Below, piece by piece: positions 28,866 through 35,539 of a stretch of DNA of 43,662 nucleotides. Both the position numbers and the translations under genes were made by a program. The DNA is from Bacteroidales bacterium. GTDB taxonomy: Bacteria > Bacteroidota > Bacteroidia > Bacteroidales > WCHB1-69. The number at the start of each line of letters is the position of its first letter. The first letter of the stretch is position 1. The DNA lies in NCBI GenBank assembly GCA_017535665.1, contig JAFXTS010000001.1:1-43662 (forward strand), in the 5' to 3' direction. Below the pieces are notes generated by a model. It did no database searches and was not told where the DNA came from. It saw only the letters and a program-made list of their open reading frames with translations.

Positions 28866-29585
28866 TTATAGTTTGGAACCGCACTCACTACAGAACTTGG
28901 TGCCGGGGGCGTTTTCATGGCCGCATTGTGGACAGTGCCCGTTGGTCCCGACCGGAGAGCCGCACTCGCTGCAGAATTTCGTATTCAATGGTAGCATCGT
29001 ACCGCAGGTCGCACATTTGATCATGCCTAACGGTTGTCCGCAATTGTTGCAGAATTTCCCCTGGCCGGCTGGCTTCCCGCAGTGCGGACAGAGGGTAGTG
29101 CGCGTCTCTATCTCGCCGTTCCACACGGTGGCATGCTGCGCTTTTTCATCTATGTTGCGACGCATAGCCTCGTTACGGGCCTTGGCCACATAACTGCTTT
29201 CGCGGGGTGCGCATTCGGTGCACAGCCCTTCCTCCTCATTCCAGCAGTCCTTGCACACCCATTTGTTACAAGCGGGACACTTGATGAAATGCACCTTCAC
29301 TTCGTTTTGTGCTTCATCGAAAGCCTGCTCCTGTTCCTTGCGCCATTGCGGACTGCGCTCTTCCATCCGGTCGCTCAGCGTGTGTGCTCCTGATTCTAAC
29401 ACGTTACCAATACTGCCCAACCGGCCACCAAACAAACTTCCCAAAAGTCCTGCTCCTCTCCCCAGCCCTTCTGTTCTTTTTTTACTTTTGTATGTGGTGG
29501 ATTCCTTGAAGGTCGACTTGAATCCGTTGCCGCAGCAATCGCAATAAAACTCAAATTGGAATCCAGCTTCGGTGGAAAGATCGTT
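28866..29585 (-). CDS. Multi-zinc-ribbon protein with unresolved start (in-frame TAA after the only ATG)
   Basis: The open frame encodes about 239 residues. Near its start is FYCDCCGNGFKS, followed by the glycine-rich GLGRGAGLLGSLFGG. A double CxxC block comes next (CPACNKWVCKDC, CTEC), then three C-terminal ribbons of the type CPHCG/CNNCG, CATCG/CSECG and CPQCG/CSECG, ending GSKL. These are zinc-ribbon modules of general binding proteins; the partner is unknown. The frame contains no ATG, GTG or TTG before the TTG at 29444, which would drop the first ribbon. The only upstream in-frame ATG (29612, correctly placed after a -7 box) is followed by seven sense codons and TAA (29586-29588). It may be a nonsense mutation, a sequence error, or an unusual start. 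Confidence 0.65.
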   Translation of the reverse strand, partial: NDLSTEAGFQFEFYCDCCGNGFKSTFKESTTYKSKKRTEGLGRGAGLLGSLFGGRLGSIGNVLESGAHTLSDRMEERSPQWRKEQEQAFDEAQNEVKVHFIKCPACNKWVCKDCWNEEEGLCTECAPRESSYVAKARNEAMRRNIDEKAQHATVWNGEIETRTTLCPHCGKPAGQGKFCNNCGQPLGMIKCATCGTMLPLNTKFCSECGSPVGTNGHCPQCGHENAPGTKFCSECGSKL

Positions 29586-29634
29586 TTAATTTCTTGTAAA
29601 ACTATGCAGCATAATGATAAAATTAAATCGGAGG

Positions 29635-29642
29635 CAAAGATA
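29635..29642 (-). promoter_or_regulatory. -7 box for the zinc-ribbon/PH-like gene pair
   Basis: TATCTTTG on the minus strand, 22 bases before the ATG at 29612. It supports that ATG as the intended start. Confidence 0.6.
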
Positions 29643-29705
29643 GTAATTTTTTGTATGATAAGCGCCTGAAAATCACATTTTTTATTTCAGATAGTAATGT
29701 TTTTT

Positions 29706-30779
29706 CTATCGCACCACAAACTTGGCCGTTTTTTGCCAATTGTCACCCTTGACTTGTACGAAATAGAGACCTTCCCCCAATCCAGCAACAGAAATGGTGC
29801 CGCTGGTAATGCCTGTCATCACATCCTGGCCCAAAGCGTTGAAAATAGTGAATTCTGCAGACTGCGCGGGAATATTCTCCAAGCAGATCAGGTCGGTGGC
29901 GGGGTTGGGATAGACCTGCAAGGGCTGCCAGATGGAACTTTCTTGCACTGAATTCTGCGTGGGAATGATATTCACCACGATACCTTCCAACTTGGTCATT
30001 CCGTAATAAAAATCAGGATCAGGAATGCTGTACCAACCATCTTGAGAACCACCATAACCGAAGTTCATGTGGAACTTGCCATCACTTTCACGATAGGCAT
30101 CCACCACTACGTTGTGGCCGACCGTTCCCTGAGGATTTTCTACGGCCAGATGGGCGGGATAACCGGCTTCCAAATTGGAAATCAAGGTCGCATACATCGT
30201 TGAGTCGGCCTCCGTAAACAGCTGACAGTCCGTAAAGCCAAACTGGCGGTAGGCTTCATACGCCTGATTCACCGCAAACGTGCCAGAGCCCTGCGAAGTA
30301 TAGACCTGCCTGCAGGCCGTGCCGCAAGCAAAAACCAGGGCTGCCGACAATATGTCGGGCAACTCCTCGCCGCGCTGGAAGACGGCATCGATGGAATCTA
30401 ACATCTCGTTCAGCTGCGGGAACGATGGGAACTGCAGCGTCTCCCAGTCCTCATCAATGATATAACTGCGACCTGCATAACTATGGGCGTAGTCATCGTT
30501 ATCGTCGAAACGGGTGTTTTGCGTGGTACGCAAATAATTGATAATCTGTCCCATAGCGATAGCAGGACATCCGGCATAACTATAAGAATAGTCGTTCTCG
30601 GGGTCTCTCGGACAGAGTTGGTTGTAGGGATAACTCTGTGTCCAGTGCGAGGTGAGCAGCCCCTCAGAGCGAGGCGCTGGCACGGAAGCATCCGGAAATT
30701 CTACGTTTTTCAGCAGGGGACTTTGCGCCCAGCTGGTTAAAGTAACGAAACAAAAACAAAGGATAAATATTTTTTTCAT
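29706..30779 (-). CDS. C10 family (streptopain-like) cysteine peptidase with T9SS sorting domain
   Basis: A secreted cysteine protease of 357 residues with a signal peptide ending in SWAQ (about residue 19). The substrate-site region has SHWTQSYPYNQLCP, and the catalytic Cys71 is in YAGCPAIAMGQIINYL. The catalytic His222 is in VGHNVVVDAYR, followed by FHMNFGYGG with the usual Gly/aromatic oxyanion region. The Cys-His spacing is close to that of streptopain. The propeptide that normally precedes the mature enzyme is missing: Cys71 lies about 52 residues after signal cleavage, as in mature SpeB. The C-terminal 75 residues (VYPNPATDL, TIFNALGQ, GEGLYFVQV, KFVVR) are a T9SS type A domain. It lies 45 bases after a barrel lipoprotein gene, possibly in the same operon. 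Confidence 0.9.
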   Translation of the reverse strand: MKKIFILCFCFVTLTSWAQSPLLKNVEFPDASVPAPRSEGLLTSHWTQSYPYNQLCPRDPENDYSYSYAGCPAIAMGQIINYLRTTQNTRFDDNDDYAHSYAGRSYIIDEDWETLQFPSFPQLNEMLDSIDAVFQRGEELPDILSAALVFACGTACRQVYTSQGSGTFAVNQAYEAYRQFGFTDCQLFTEADSTMYATLISNLEAGYPAHLAVENPQGTVGHNVVVDAYRESDGKFHMNFGYGGSQDGWYSIPDPDFYYGMTKLEGIVVNIIPTQNSVQESSIWQPLQVYPNPATDLICLENIPAQSAEFTIFNALGQDVMTGITSGTISVAGLGEGLYFVQVKGDNWQKTAKFVVR

Positions 30780-30824
30780 GATCTAAAATATATTTTGATA
30801 AAACAAAAGTTGGAATAATTTTTA

Positions 30825-31562
30825 CTATCGCTTAATGAACACGTTAAAGTCGTATGTGATGCCCATATTGATGGTGAAGGGCATATAGATGGCGTTGATG
30901 CCGGCGAAGGGTTCGTGATCCGGTCCCGAGCCCCAGAGTTGGCTGTAGCCGAGGTTGAAAGTCCATTTCAGGTGCTGGCCGCCGGCGCGGAAGAAAAACT
31001 GCGGTTCGAGCAGCGCCATCGGGGAGGTATAGCGCGTAATTCTCTCCGGCTGGCTCTCGGTGGCGGGAAGGCGGTCAACAAGGTTGGGGATGACGCAGCC
31101 GCTCTTCACACCCAGTCCAACGTCGATATGGCCTTTGGCGATGCCCGCCCAGCCGAATTCTATCTGTGCGTACGGCATGTGGAAAAAGGCGTTGAACTGA
31201 CGACCGTTATTCTCATTCTCCCACTGGTTGCCGCCCAAGCCGTAGCCGATATAGCCTTCCAAAACCGCATGGTTCCATGCCTTGAAAGCCCCCACTGCCG
31301 CTTGTCCGTATGCGCCTTTGTAGCCATTCCAGTTGACATGTCCCTGTACGGCAAGCCAGTCGGTGGCGCCGTAGGAGACCGTCGTGCCCACATACGCATC
31401 GCCAAAAGGTGCCGAAAGACCGACGCTGCCGTTCATCTGAAGTTCGCCTTTCTCATGGATGAGGGGCATCTCGGCCACCTGCGGACGGTAGGCGATGCAG
31501 GAGGTCATCAGTACGGAGGCTATCAATACAACAATTACTTTGGTGGATTTTACGATTGACAT
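30825..31562 (-). CDS. Outer-membrane beta-barrel-like lipoprotein
   Basis: A 245-residue envelope protein. The ATG at 31562 is chosen because the -7 box at 31583-31590 excludes the longer frame, and because it gives a leader with lipobox LMTSC (about residue 22). The mature part is rich in alternating beta strands and aromatic/glycine turns: MNGSVGLSAPFGDAYVG, YGATDWLAVQGHVNW, AVLEGYIGYGLGG, AQIEFGWAGI, HIDVGLGVKSG and a final MGITYDFNVFIKR. The pattern suggests a small barrel or an eight-stranded sandwich. The family is not recognised. It may share a transcript with the C10 peptidase. Confidence 0.75.
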   Translation of the reverse strand: MSIVKSTKVIVVLIASVLMTSCIAYRPQVAEMPLIHEKGELQMNGSVGLSAPFGDAYVGTTVSYGATDWLAVQGHVNWNGYKGAYGQAAVGAFKAWNHAVLEGYIGYGLGGNQWENENNGRQFNAFFHMPYAQIEFGWAGIAKGHIDVGLGVKSGCVIPNLVDRLPATESQPERITRYTSPMALLEPQFFFRAGGQHLKWTFNLGYSQLWGSGPDHEPFAGINAIYMPFTINMGITYDFNVFIKR

Positions 31563-31582
31563 AATGTGGTAAATTAACGGCG

Positions 31583-31590
31583 CAAAAGTA
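31583..31590 (-). promoter_or_regulatory. -7 box for the barrel lipoprotein
   Basis: TACTTTTG on the minus strand, 20 bases before the ATG at 31562. Confidence 0.6.
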
Positions 31591-31618
31591 CAACATTTTA
31601 TAAAATGAGTGAATAATA

Positions 31619-31634
31619 TATTTTTGTATTTTTG
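31619..31634 (+). promoter_or_regulatory. Two adjacent -7 boxes for msrC
   Basis: TATTTTTG occurs twice in succession (31619-31626 and 31627-31634), 44-59 bases before the msrC start. This could give two transcription starts. Confidence 0.5.
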
Positions 31635-31678
31635 CCATTCAGAACACGACACAATAAGATAATCAAACGGTTAAGTAA

Positions 31679-32125
31679 ATGATGACAAAAGAAGAGAAAT
31701 ACCAAGCGCTTTTGCCGCAGATAGAGGGTTTGGTGGCGGGTGAGCCCGACCTGATTGCCAAGATGGCCAACGTGGCGGCGTTGCTGCACGAGGAGTTCGG
31801 TTTCTGGTGGACGGGCTTCTACCGGGTGGTGGGGGATGAGCTGGTGCTCGGACCGTTCCAGGGGCCGATAGCCTGCATCCGCATCGCATACGGACGGGGC
31901 GTGTGTGGCACCGCGTGGCAGCGTGGCGAGACCGTCATCGTGCCGAACGTGCACGAGTTTCCGGGGCATATCGCCTGCTCGTCGGCCACCAACAGCGAGA
32001 TTGTGGTGCCCATAGTGAGTGGCGGCACCGTCATCGCCGTTCTCGACATCGACAGCACCGACTACGGCACCTTCGACGACACCGACCGGCATTATCTGGA
32101 GCAGATGGTGAAAGGGATGGGATAG
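31679..32125 (+). CDS. msrC: Free methionine-(R)-sulfoxide reductase (GAF domain)
   Basis: A cytosolic GAF-fold enzyme that reduces free methionine-(R)-sulfoxide to methionine. It has 148 residues; a second ATG follows immediately at 31682. Three active-site cysteines are present at 66, 76 and 100 (CIRIAYGRGVCGTAW and HIACSS), with the same spacing (10 and 24) as Cys84, Cys94 and Cys118 of the E. coli enzyme. Other family blocks are FWWTGFYRV, LGPFQGPIAC and VAVLDIDST-like VIAVLDIDSTDYGTFD. It stands alone with divergent and converging neighbours, and is probably part of oxidative-stress repair. Confidence 0.93.
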   Translation: MMTKEEKYQALLPQIEGLVAGEPDLIAKMANVAALLHEEFGFWWTGFYRVVGDELVLGPFQGPIACIRIAYGRGVCGTAWQRGETVIVPNVHEFPGHIACSSATNSEIVVPIVSGGTVIAVLDIDSTDYGTFDDTDRHYLEQMVKGMG

Positions 32126-32198
32126 GCGGAATAGCATCCCCTCCTATCCATTGCACCCCGTATGGACGCAGTTTGAAGGGGAAAGATAGTCCGTCGTC

Positions 32199-32582
32199 CT
32201 AAAAAACTTTGACAAAGTTAATGTTTGTATTTTTAACAATAGAAGAATTTTCCGTGTTTAATATGAAAGCCCATTCTTTTAGTAAACACTCTTCCCCCTC
32301 ATAATTGGAGCATAGTTTACCAGTAAACTTGGCCTCATATTGTTCTATAATTTGTTGACCAGAAATAATATTTACAATCAGAACGACCCTTAAGTCTCCT
32401 TTATATTGTTTGGGCGATGGACCCAAGCACACTTTGCAGGGCAAATTGTCAGGAGATGTAATGATAGTTTTTATCACACCGACATCTTTACCGTTGTAAT
32501 TGTTAGGCACTTCAATTTCAATGTCAATAAGATTGTCTCCTGTTGGGCCGAGTTTTGCCAATTGTACTAATAATATACTCAT
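32199..32582 (-). CDS. Unrecognised AT-rich 127-aa protein
   Basis: A soluble-looking protein without signal peptide, membrane segment or known motif. It is predominantly beta by pattern (LIDIEIEVPNN, VIKTIITSP, LRVVLIVNII, YEAKFTGKL, EWAFILNTE). It has four Cys (PCKVC, KLC and EEC). Base composition is clearly more AT-rich than neighbouring housekeeping genes, suggesting later acquisition. It is preceded by a promoter and a roughly 100-base leader that is a repeat of the leader of the FISUMP gene at 36896, which supports real transcription. No partner gene is evident. Confidence 0.55.
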   Translation of the reverse strand: MSILLVQLAKLGPTGDNLIDIEIEVPNNYNGKDVGVIKTIITSPDNLPCKVCLGPSPKQYKGDLRVVLIVNIISGQQIIEQYEAKFTGKLCSNYEGEECLLKEWAFILNTENSSIVKNTNINFVKVF

Positions 32583-32685
32583 AATACTACTTCGGACTTC
32601 TATTCCTAACTCTTTTCCGTTGCCAACACCTCAGACCTTGCGAAGTCCGTTAAACAAAATCTGAAGAATTGACGCCGCAAAAATA
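32583..32685 (-). promoter_or_regulatory. Repeated promoter/leader L1 with alternative pairing
   Basis: The -7 box TATTTTTG (32678-32685, minus) is followed by a leader matching L2 (36781-36895) at about 55 of 62 bases from TTTGC to TTGGCAA. GGACTTC (minus strand, 32642-32648) can pair locally with the AGGTCT segment that follows it, around a CGCA loop. It can also pair with GAAGTCC (minus strand, 32594-32600), 12 bases before the ATG. No known riboswitch class is recognised. Confidence 0.55.
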
Positions 32686-32808
32686 CGAAAAAAATGATAG
32701 AAAATTAATCTCGCTGAATATTTTTAATATTCTGCTGAAATAATTAGCAAAATAACAGAAGAAAAACTCGCTGCTATTATAAATATAGCACAAGGAAATT
32801 CACAAACT

Positions 32809-33741
32809 TTATTGCATCATTCGTGGATTGTTAAGAACATCCCTCTTGCGCTTCTTCGTGGATGCCTTTTTCGTGGACGTTTGCTCCACATCGTTCTTGA
32901 TCATCTCCCAAAACTCGGGCGTTAGATAATCTTGGCACTCTTTCCAGGTAATCACATCCGAGGGCATACCCGCCGAGTAGGGCGCTATCTCGTATTGATC
33001 ATACATCAGCACGACACCTTGTTCGTTCAAGAATGGCATCGTGGCCGGCAGCGGCAACTCTTCCTGTGAAAGCAACAAACATTCATCCAACGACTGCTTG
33101 TCGCCCACTTCAAAGTATTTCATCAGACCCTTCATAATATGAGCCTTCACCTTCTTGGTGTCCTTGAAAATTTCCCATCCGACTCGCTTGCCATTGTTGT
33201 TGTAAAAAGTAGCCGACTCACTCAAGATGCCGCCATGGGCACCTCCTGCATACACATAAGTTGAAAAATACATGCTTGTGACTTGCTCTCCTTCAAAGGT
33301 CACATCGGCAGTGTGAGCACATTCATAGCTCACTTCCATCTCCCTAAGAAAACTCTTCTCCTCTTCGTCCATATCCGTTTTCAACTGCGCCTTTGCATAA
33401 TGCTTCACGAGCTTTTCCCCGTCAGACCAATCGCCTCTATACTTCTTTAATTTACCACCTTCCCAGTCAAAAGCATCCCGACATAAGGTGTTGTCGATCC
33501 ACCTCCTCACCGAATCCAAATACACTTGCTCTCCTTTTATCGGGTAGTCTATGGTAAGCTTTACATTACAAAACTCGTTTTCTTCTTTTGCCTCGAAGGT
33601 CGCAAACTCTGTAGCGGTTGCTGCTTCTTCGTTTTCGGTTAAATTCTGCGTGTTTTGAGGATTGTTATCTCTCTTGCAAGAAGATAACACCACTCCCATT
33701 GCCATGAAAAGACCGACGAATCCCAACAAATATTTTCTCAT
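32809..33741 (-). CDS. Lipoprotein with DUF3298 (RsiV-like) domain
   Basis: A 310-residue lipoprotein with lipobox VLSSC (about residue 22) and a Lys/Arg/Asp-rich start. The mature region begins with a DUF4163-like part (VKLTIDYPIKGEQVYLDSVRRWIDNTL). The DUF3298 block follows: YVYAGGAHGGILSESATFYNNNGKRVGW and, later, VVLMYDQYEIAPYSAGMPS. This last motif is the signature of the RsiV/YdaR-type fold. In Bacillus RsiV this fold is an anti-sigma factor that binds lysozyme, but this protein has no transmembrane or sigma-binding part, so a lysozyme- or ligand-binding envelope role is only inference. The C-terminal tail is strongly basic (KKASTKKRKR). Confidence 0.8.
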   Translation of the reverse strand: MRKYLLGFVGLFMAMGVVLSSCKRDNNPQNTQNLTENEEAATATEFATFEAKEENEFCNVKLTIDYPIKGEQVYLDSVRRWIDNTLCRDAFDWEGGKLKKYRGDWSDGEKLVKHYAKAQLKTDMDEEEKSFLREMEVSYECAHTADVTFEGEQVTSMYFSTYVYAGGAHGGILSESATFYNNNGKRVGWEIFKDTKKVKAHIMKGLMKYFEVGDKQSLDECLLLSQEELPLPATMPFLNEQGVVLMYDQYEIAPYSAGMPSDVITWKECQDYLTPEFWEMIKNDVEQTSTKKASTKKRKRDVLNNPRMMQ

Positions 33742-33766
33742 GTTTCACAAGTTTAAATTACTGCTG

Positions 33767-33774
33767 CAAAATTA
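33767..33774 (-). promoter_or_regulatory. -7 box for the DUF3298 lipoprotein
   Basis: TAATTTTG on the minus strand, 26 bases before the ATG at 33741. Confidence 0.6.
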
Positions 33775-33874
33775 CGATAATTCTCCCATTCGATGAGATA
33801 AAAGCAGCCACATCAACTCGAAAAAAATCCGAGTCAACTGTTTTTGCACAAGAAAAAAACTGAAGTAAAAGGAG

Positions 33875-34822
33875 TTATCGGCGAATCACCTTTTGGGTGG
33901 TGAGGATGTTGTTGCCATCCACCACGCGCAGGAAGTAGACGCCGGAGGCCTTGTCGGAAAGGTCGATTTCGGCAGCGGAGTTGGTAATGGTCTGTTCCAT
34001 CAGCAGTTTGCCGTAGATGTCGAGCACCTGCAGGCACACGTTGTTGAGACCATTGAGTTCACAGCGCACGATGTCGGAGGTGGGGTTGGGAGAGATGGAG
34101 AGAAGGTTGCTGTGCTCGCTGATACCGGTATTGCTGGTGGAGGTGATGGTGATGTCGTCAATGTAGATGTCGCTGGCGAAGTTGGTCATGGCATTAGGAT
34201 CCATGAAGTCCGTAACGTCAATGTCACCCATATTTTCCGCATTGAAGAGACCCATAAAGGCCACTTGGTAGGTGGGGCAAGGGGAAGGCAGTGTCACCGT
34301 TTCCTGCGTCCAGTCGGTGGTGTTGGTGTACTGCTGGAGGTTGATCCACTGTGCGGAAGGCGAGGTGCGGTACATCACATAGAGGATTTGGGGCGTCATC
34401 ATGGAAGTTTGCTTACGGTAGAAGGTAAGGCTGGCCTGGTCGCCCGTGCCGCCGAGGTCCATTACCGGGGAGATGAGGTAGGCGGATTCGTTGCCCATGT
34501 TCTCCAGCTGCCCCATCATAGACATCAGCTGCATGATGATGGTAAGAGGGTCGTCGCTGCCCTGGCCGATGTTGAGGAAGTCGCCGAAGAGCGAGCTGGA
34601 GTAGTTCACACTTCTGCTACCGGCATGGTGTTCGCCCACGATGCTGCTCCACACATCCGTGCCGAGGTTGGCCTGGGTAGTCCAATCTTCAAGACCGTTT
34701 TCAAAACCGGTGGTGTAGGGGTTGCCGTTGGTGACCACGATTTGTGCAGAAGCGCTGCCAACAAAGATGCCCATCAGCAATATTGCACAAAAAAACTGAC
34801 AAATAGCGTAAAAATTTTTCAT
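33875..34822 (-). CDS. Secreted MAM/choice-of-anchor-J-like protein with T9SS sorting domain
   Basis: A 315-residue secreted protein with a signal peptide ending in ASAQ (about residue 27). The central region (about 37-230) resembles the jellyroll 'choice-of-anchor J'/MAM fold: TTGFENGLEDWTT, SAYLISPVMDLGG, ASLTFYRKQ, TQETVTLP and DIYIDDITIT. Such modules bind carbohydrate or mediate adhesion. The last 80 residues (SISPNPTSDI, LQVLDIYGKLL, ASGVYFLRVV, TQKVIRR) are a T9SS type A sorting domain. No catalytic motif is seen. It is monocistronic, with a -7 box at 34857-34864. Confidence 0.87.
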   Translation of the reverse strand: MKNFYAICQFFCAILLMGIFVGSASAQIVVTNGNPYTTGFENGLEDWTTQANLGTDVWSSIVGEHHAGSRSVNYSSSLFGDFLNIGQGSDDPLTIIMQLMSMMGQLENMGNESAYLISPVMDLGGTGDQASLTFYRKQTSMMTPQILYVMYRTSPSAQWINLQQYTNTTDWTQETVTLPSPCPTYQVAFMGLFNAENMGDIDVTDFMDPNAMTNFASDIYIDDITITSTSNTGISEHSNLLSISPNPTSDIVRCELNGLNNVCLQVLDIYGKLLMEQTITNSAAEIDLSDKASGVYFLRVVDGNNILTTQKVIRR

Positions 34823-34856
34823 AAAAAAGGGGTTTAGTTAATATTAAATTTTGGGG

Positions 34857-34864
34857 CAAATTTA
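34857..34864 (-). promoter_or_regulatory. -7 box for the T9SS protein at 34822
   Basis: TAAATTTG on the minus strand, 35 bases before the ATG. Confidence 0.6.
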
Positions 34865-34943
34865 CAATTTAATTTTAAATAAACAAGACTTTTTTATTCA
34901 AAACTATTGAAAATCAGAAAATAATTGAATTGTTGATGGGAAA

Positions 34944-34988
34944 GCTGTTCCCTCCTGCTGGCGGGGTTGCTGCGGAAGAACCGAGACG
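34944..34988 (+). repeat. GC-rich repeat, copy A (partial)
   Basis: Contains GTTCCCTCCTGC, GGCGGGGTTGC and GCGGAAGAACCG, colinear with the repeats at 36707 and 41266/41459. It lacks the AATTCAAATAAAAG/promoter end. Confidence 0.65.
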
Positions 34989-34992
34989 TTAA

Positions 34993-35097
34993 TTATCTCT
35001 CTTTTCTTTGCGATTGCACAAAGAAAAGAGACAAAAGAAATGCGCTTTGCCGCTGTGCAAATAGAGTCGCCCCAATAAAGAAACAGATTCTTTTCAT
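34993..35097 (-). pseudogene. Relic of a signal-peptide-encoding gene start, disrupted by repeats
   Basis: A 34-codon frame starts ATG at 35097 with MKRICFFIGATLFAQ. The first 29 bases match the start of the lipoprotein gene at 39183 (MKRICLFFGAAM) at 26 positions. The rest runs into a perfect 13-bp inverted repeat, TCTCTTTTCTTTG (34998-35010) and CAAAGAAAAGAGA (35019-35031), and stops just before repeat copy A. It looks like the leader of a lost paralogue. No promoter box is found. Chance resemblance of signal-peptide codons is possible but less likely, given identity in several third positions. Confidence 0.4.
34998..35031. repeat. Perfect 13-bp inverted repeat with 8-base loop
   Basis: TCTCTTTTCTTTG and CAAAGAAAAGAGA form a hairpin-forming intergenic element adjacent to GC-rich repeat copy A. 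Confidence 0.7.
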
Positions 35098-35205
35098 AAT
35101 AGCTTGGTTTGAGGTTCGAGGATGAAAATACAACATAATCCGACAAATTCAAGTTGATTGCTTCTGAAATTTCACGCCACTTCTTCTTCATCCAACGATA
35201 CATTC

Positions 35206-35238
35206 AAAAACAGGAAGGTCCCCGTGAGGGTCCCTCCC
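35206..35238 (-). terminator. Terminator of the small-peptide unit
   Basis: On the minus strand, AACAGGGAGG and CCTTCCTGTT pair over 10 bp (one G-T), with an inner CCC/GGG stem, followed by TTTTT. It lies 36 bases after the peptide stop. Confidence 0.75.
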
Positions 35239-35273
35239 TGTTCCGCAACCAAAACATTAATCACAAAACAACT

Positions 35274-35336
35274 TCAACTCAACAATCCTATTAAAAAAAG
35301 CGTAATAAGCAATAGTCCTAACAACAATTTTTTCAT
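35274..35336 (-). CDS. Small hydrophobic peptide (20 aa)
   Basis: The frame encodes MKKLLLGLLLITLFLIGLLS, two Lys followed by one continuous hydrophobic helix. That is long enough to span a membrane once or to act as an uncleaved signal anchor. An alternative ATG at 35348 adds MKFI. The coding claim rests on context: a perfect -7 box (35365-35372) stands 29 bases upstream of the ATG, and a strong terminator follows 36 bases after the stop, so the peptide occupies a complete short transcription unit. It is similar in style to type I toxin peptides and other small membrane peptides, but no family is recognised and no antisense RNA gene is evident. The transcript could instead be a non-coding RNA. 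Confidence 0.5.
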   Translation of the reverse strand: MKKLLLGLLLITLFLIGLLS

Positions 35337-35364
35337 GATAAATTTCATTTCGCTGAATAGCTTG

Positions 35365-35372
35365 CAAAAGTA
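35365..35372 (-). promoter_or_regulatory. -7 box for the small-peptide unit
   Basis: TACTTTTG on the minus strand, an exact TAnnTTTG match. The predicted start of transcription is near 35358. Confidence 0.6.
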
Positions 35373-35423
35373 GCAAAATAATTTGAATATTTCACTGAAT
35401 TTGAAAAATTTTTTTAGCGTAAA

Positions 35424-35539
35424 ATACCACCAACCTGTTTGGTATGAAAAAAATAATATGTACATTTGCTGCGCCATTTTTTCAGTTTTGAGATGTCTGG
35501 GATGTTGGCAAAAATATCAGTTATCACACCTTGATGCCC
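35424..35539 (+). promoter_or_regulatory. Promoter and shortened leader L3 of the transglutaminase gene
   Basis: A -33 TTTG (35438-35441) stands 19 bases before the -7 box TACATTTG (35461-35468). The -33 lies in an inverted repeat ATACCA...TGGTAT (35424-35445), a possible operator. The leader resembles L1/L2 (TTTGCTGCG, TTCAG.TTTTG, GTCTGGGATGTTGGCAA) but lacks both the GGACTTC and the GAAGTCC segments. Confidence 0.5.

Noticed and set aside
34904..35203. 99-codon minus-strand frame over repeat A and the inverted repeat
   Set aside because: Its product is the translation of a hairpin and GC-rich repeat in a frame different from the gene relic; no promoter or conserved motif.
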